Shown here: one piece after another, positions 51,546 through 54,500 of the stretch
Layout: every line of letters starts with the position of its first letter
Position numbering within the stretch: the stretch's first letter is position 1
DNA from: Flaccisagitta enflata
Lineage: Eukaryota > Chaetognatha > Sagittoidea > Aphragmophora
NCBI GenBank assembly: GCA_965153355.1
Contig: OZ231126.1
Span: 7,068,001 to 7,132,000 of the forward strand
DNA: 64,000 nt
Direction: 5' to 3'
Position numbers and translations under genes: made by a program
The notes under the pieces: model-generated
Databases searched by the model: none
The model's input: only the letters and a program-made list of their open reading frames with translations
What the model was told of the DNA's origin: nothing

Positions 51546-54500
51546 ATTCCTTTAGCCCCTGCCCAACTGCTTTTAGATGTCTGGTCTTGCTCCAAATCAA
51601 TGAATCACACTACCCTTGCTTGTCGTGTCTAACTAGAACCAACCTACTTGATCCAGGCTAGACAAGTGGAAAACTTTTTAAAGCGTTTTTCTCATCGATT
51701 CCAAAATGTGGAGGCTCGAGTTTGGCAGAATCTATTCTACAGTTATCACGCGCTGAAGAAAGACCGAGAGAGCCTAGATGATGAGGCTATTTCCAGAGGA
51801 TTTGTGGTCTATATTGACAGACAACACACACTCAAAGGTAGGCTTTATAAGGATTACTGAAGGATGTCCGTAACTCCGCATGAGCTTTGACGTTAAGCCA
51901 TTTTCAGAGGATTTGTGGTTTATATCGACAAACAACATAAACTCAAAAGTAGGCTTTATAAGAACTGCTGAAGGATGTCTGCAACTCCTCATGAGCTTTG
52001 ACGTTAAGCCATTTTCAGAGGATTTGTGCTTTACATCGACAGACAACACACTCTCAAAGGTACGCTTAATAAGGATTACTGAAGGATGTGCAAACGGGCT
52101 TTGACGTAAAGCCATTTCCAGAGGATTCGTGGTCTATATTGACAGACAACATACACTCAAAGGTAGGCTTTATGAGGATTACTGAAGGATGTGCGCACGA
52201 GCTTTGACAAAAAGCCATTTCCAGAGGATTTGTGGTCTATATTGACAGAGCACACATCTCTGGATACCCCCCCAAAGAGAATCGAAAATACCATTTTTTC
52301 TGACTGTGCTATTTGTCTTCAGGAACATGTGGGCTACTAAAAAAAACAAAAAACAAAAAAATTCTTCTGAAATTTTTTCATTTATTTCACTTTTTAGGTA
52401 AAAAAAGGGCATTTTTAGCACTTTTTAAGCATCAAATTGTTTATGCAGCTTAGAAAATCCAAAAAAATACTGGAAATGTATGGCAATAGATAGATTATAC
52501 ATGTTTTTACCCTTCTCAAACAGTTTTTTTAAGTATCGTACAGATTAGAGCTTAAAAATGGCCTAAAAATGACAAAATAAGGTTTTTTCAGTATTTTTCA
52601 GTGAAAATTTGTTTTTACAGCATTTTAACTCCCGAAAAATCCTAGAAAAGTGTAGTAGTAGTTTGAGCTTAACTACTTTTACCATGAACAATTAGTAAAT
52701 TTTGATTTTTTTAAGTTTAGAGTTAAAAAATAGCTAAAAAATAGCAAAATATTATTTTTTTAAACATTTTATAGCAAATGATTATTCATGCACTTTTAAA
52801 AATTCAAAAAAATACTGGAAATGTTTGGCAACAGATAGAATATACATGTTGAAATGCTGTATTAAAAAATTTGAGATTTAAAAATGCTGAAAAAAGCTAT
52901 ATTTCGGCATTTTTACGCCATTTTTAAACTCTTTAAAATCTTTAAGATATCTAAAAAAATTTTTGTGAAAGGTAAAAACATGTATATCTTATCTATTGCC
53001 ACACATTTCCAGTATTTTTTTGGCTTTATAAAAGTGCATGAATAATTATTTGCTTTAAGATGCTTAAAAAAACAATATTTTGCTATTTTTTAGTTATTTT
53101 TTAACTCTAAACCTAAAAAAATCAAAATTTACTGATTGTTCAGGGTAAAAGTAGTTAAGCTCAGACTACTACTACACTTTTCTAGAATTTTTCGGGAGTT
53201 AAAATGCTGTAAAAACAAATTTAGACTGAAAAATACTGAAAAAAACCATATTTTGTCATTTTTAGGCTATTTTTAAGCTCTAATCTTTATGATATTTAAA
53301 AAAAACTGTTTTTGAAGGGTGAAAACGTGTATACTCTATCTATTGCCACACATTTCCAGTATTTTTTCGGATTTTCTAAGCTGCATGAACAATTTTATGC
53401 CTAAAAAGTGCTAAAAATGCCCTTTTTTAACCTAAAAAGTGAAATAAATGAAAAAATTTCAGAAGAATTTTTTTGTTTTTTGTTTTTTTTAGTAGCCCAC
53501 ATGTTCCTGACGACAAATAGCACAGTCAGAAAAAATGGTATTTTCGATTTTCTTTGGGGGGGTATCCAGAGATGAGTGAGAGAGCATACACTCAAAGGTA
53601 GGCTTTATAATGACTGCTGAAGAATGTCTGCGCCATCTTTGACATAAAACCATTTCCAGAGGATTTGTGGTCTATATTGACAGACAACAGACACTCAAAG
53701 GTAGGCTTTATAAGGACTGCTGAAGGATTTCCCCGAGACCCTACACTAACAGGTAATTTTCAGGGCTATATGGTCTTTACTGACAGACAACACATGCCAA
53801 TTCCAGAGAATAAGTGGCATATACTGACAGACGATACAAACTCGGAGGTAGATTTTATAAGGACTACTGAAGGGCGCCCGCCCGAGCTTTGACGCAAAGC
53901 CATTTCCTGGGGATACGTGGTCTATACTGACAGACGACACACGCTCAAACATAGGCTTTTAATGTCACCACAAAATGTATGGATGACATCGACAATTCGA
54001 CAGACACCATGCTCTCAAACCTTACCATCAAACGCGAATTCTCGTGTCACTTTTACAGGAACAAACCACGTGGTATTTGAGATTGATTACATGCATATTC
54101 AGCGTGTCATTCTTTTGGATGGAAACGCCTTTTCCGTCCTTCCTGGCAGAAAGGTTAGACTCATATAAGGTATACCACTGTTGCAGTATAACCGGCGCTC
54201 CACTATATCCTATGTTATTATGAAACATTTGACCTTTTTACACTCATTGACTTTATAGCTGACAGTACTGACTGATTCTGTATCCCTTTGAACCAATTTT
54301 AAAGGACTATGTACAGTGTGTTTTTCCTCACCTCGCTGTGCTTTTAAAAAAAAAATTCCGAGTGAGAAGTCATACAACAGTGGGTTTTTCTGCAGTTTTG
54401 TGAAATCATCCCGGGATCCCCTGAGCGCTTTTTTAGTAATCTACAAAATAAAAAAAAAAGAATAGACGTATTTTCAATGCAGATTCCCCTGAGTTATATT

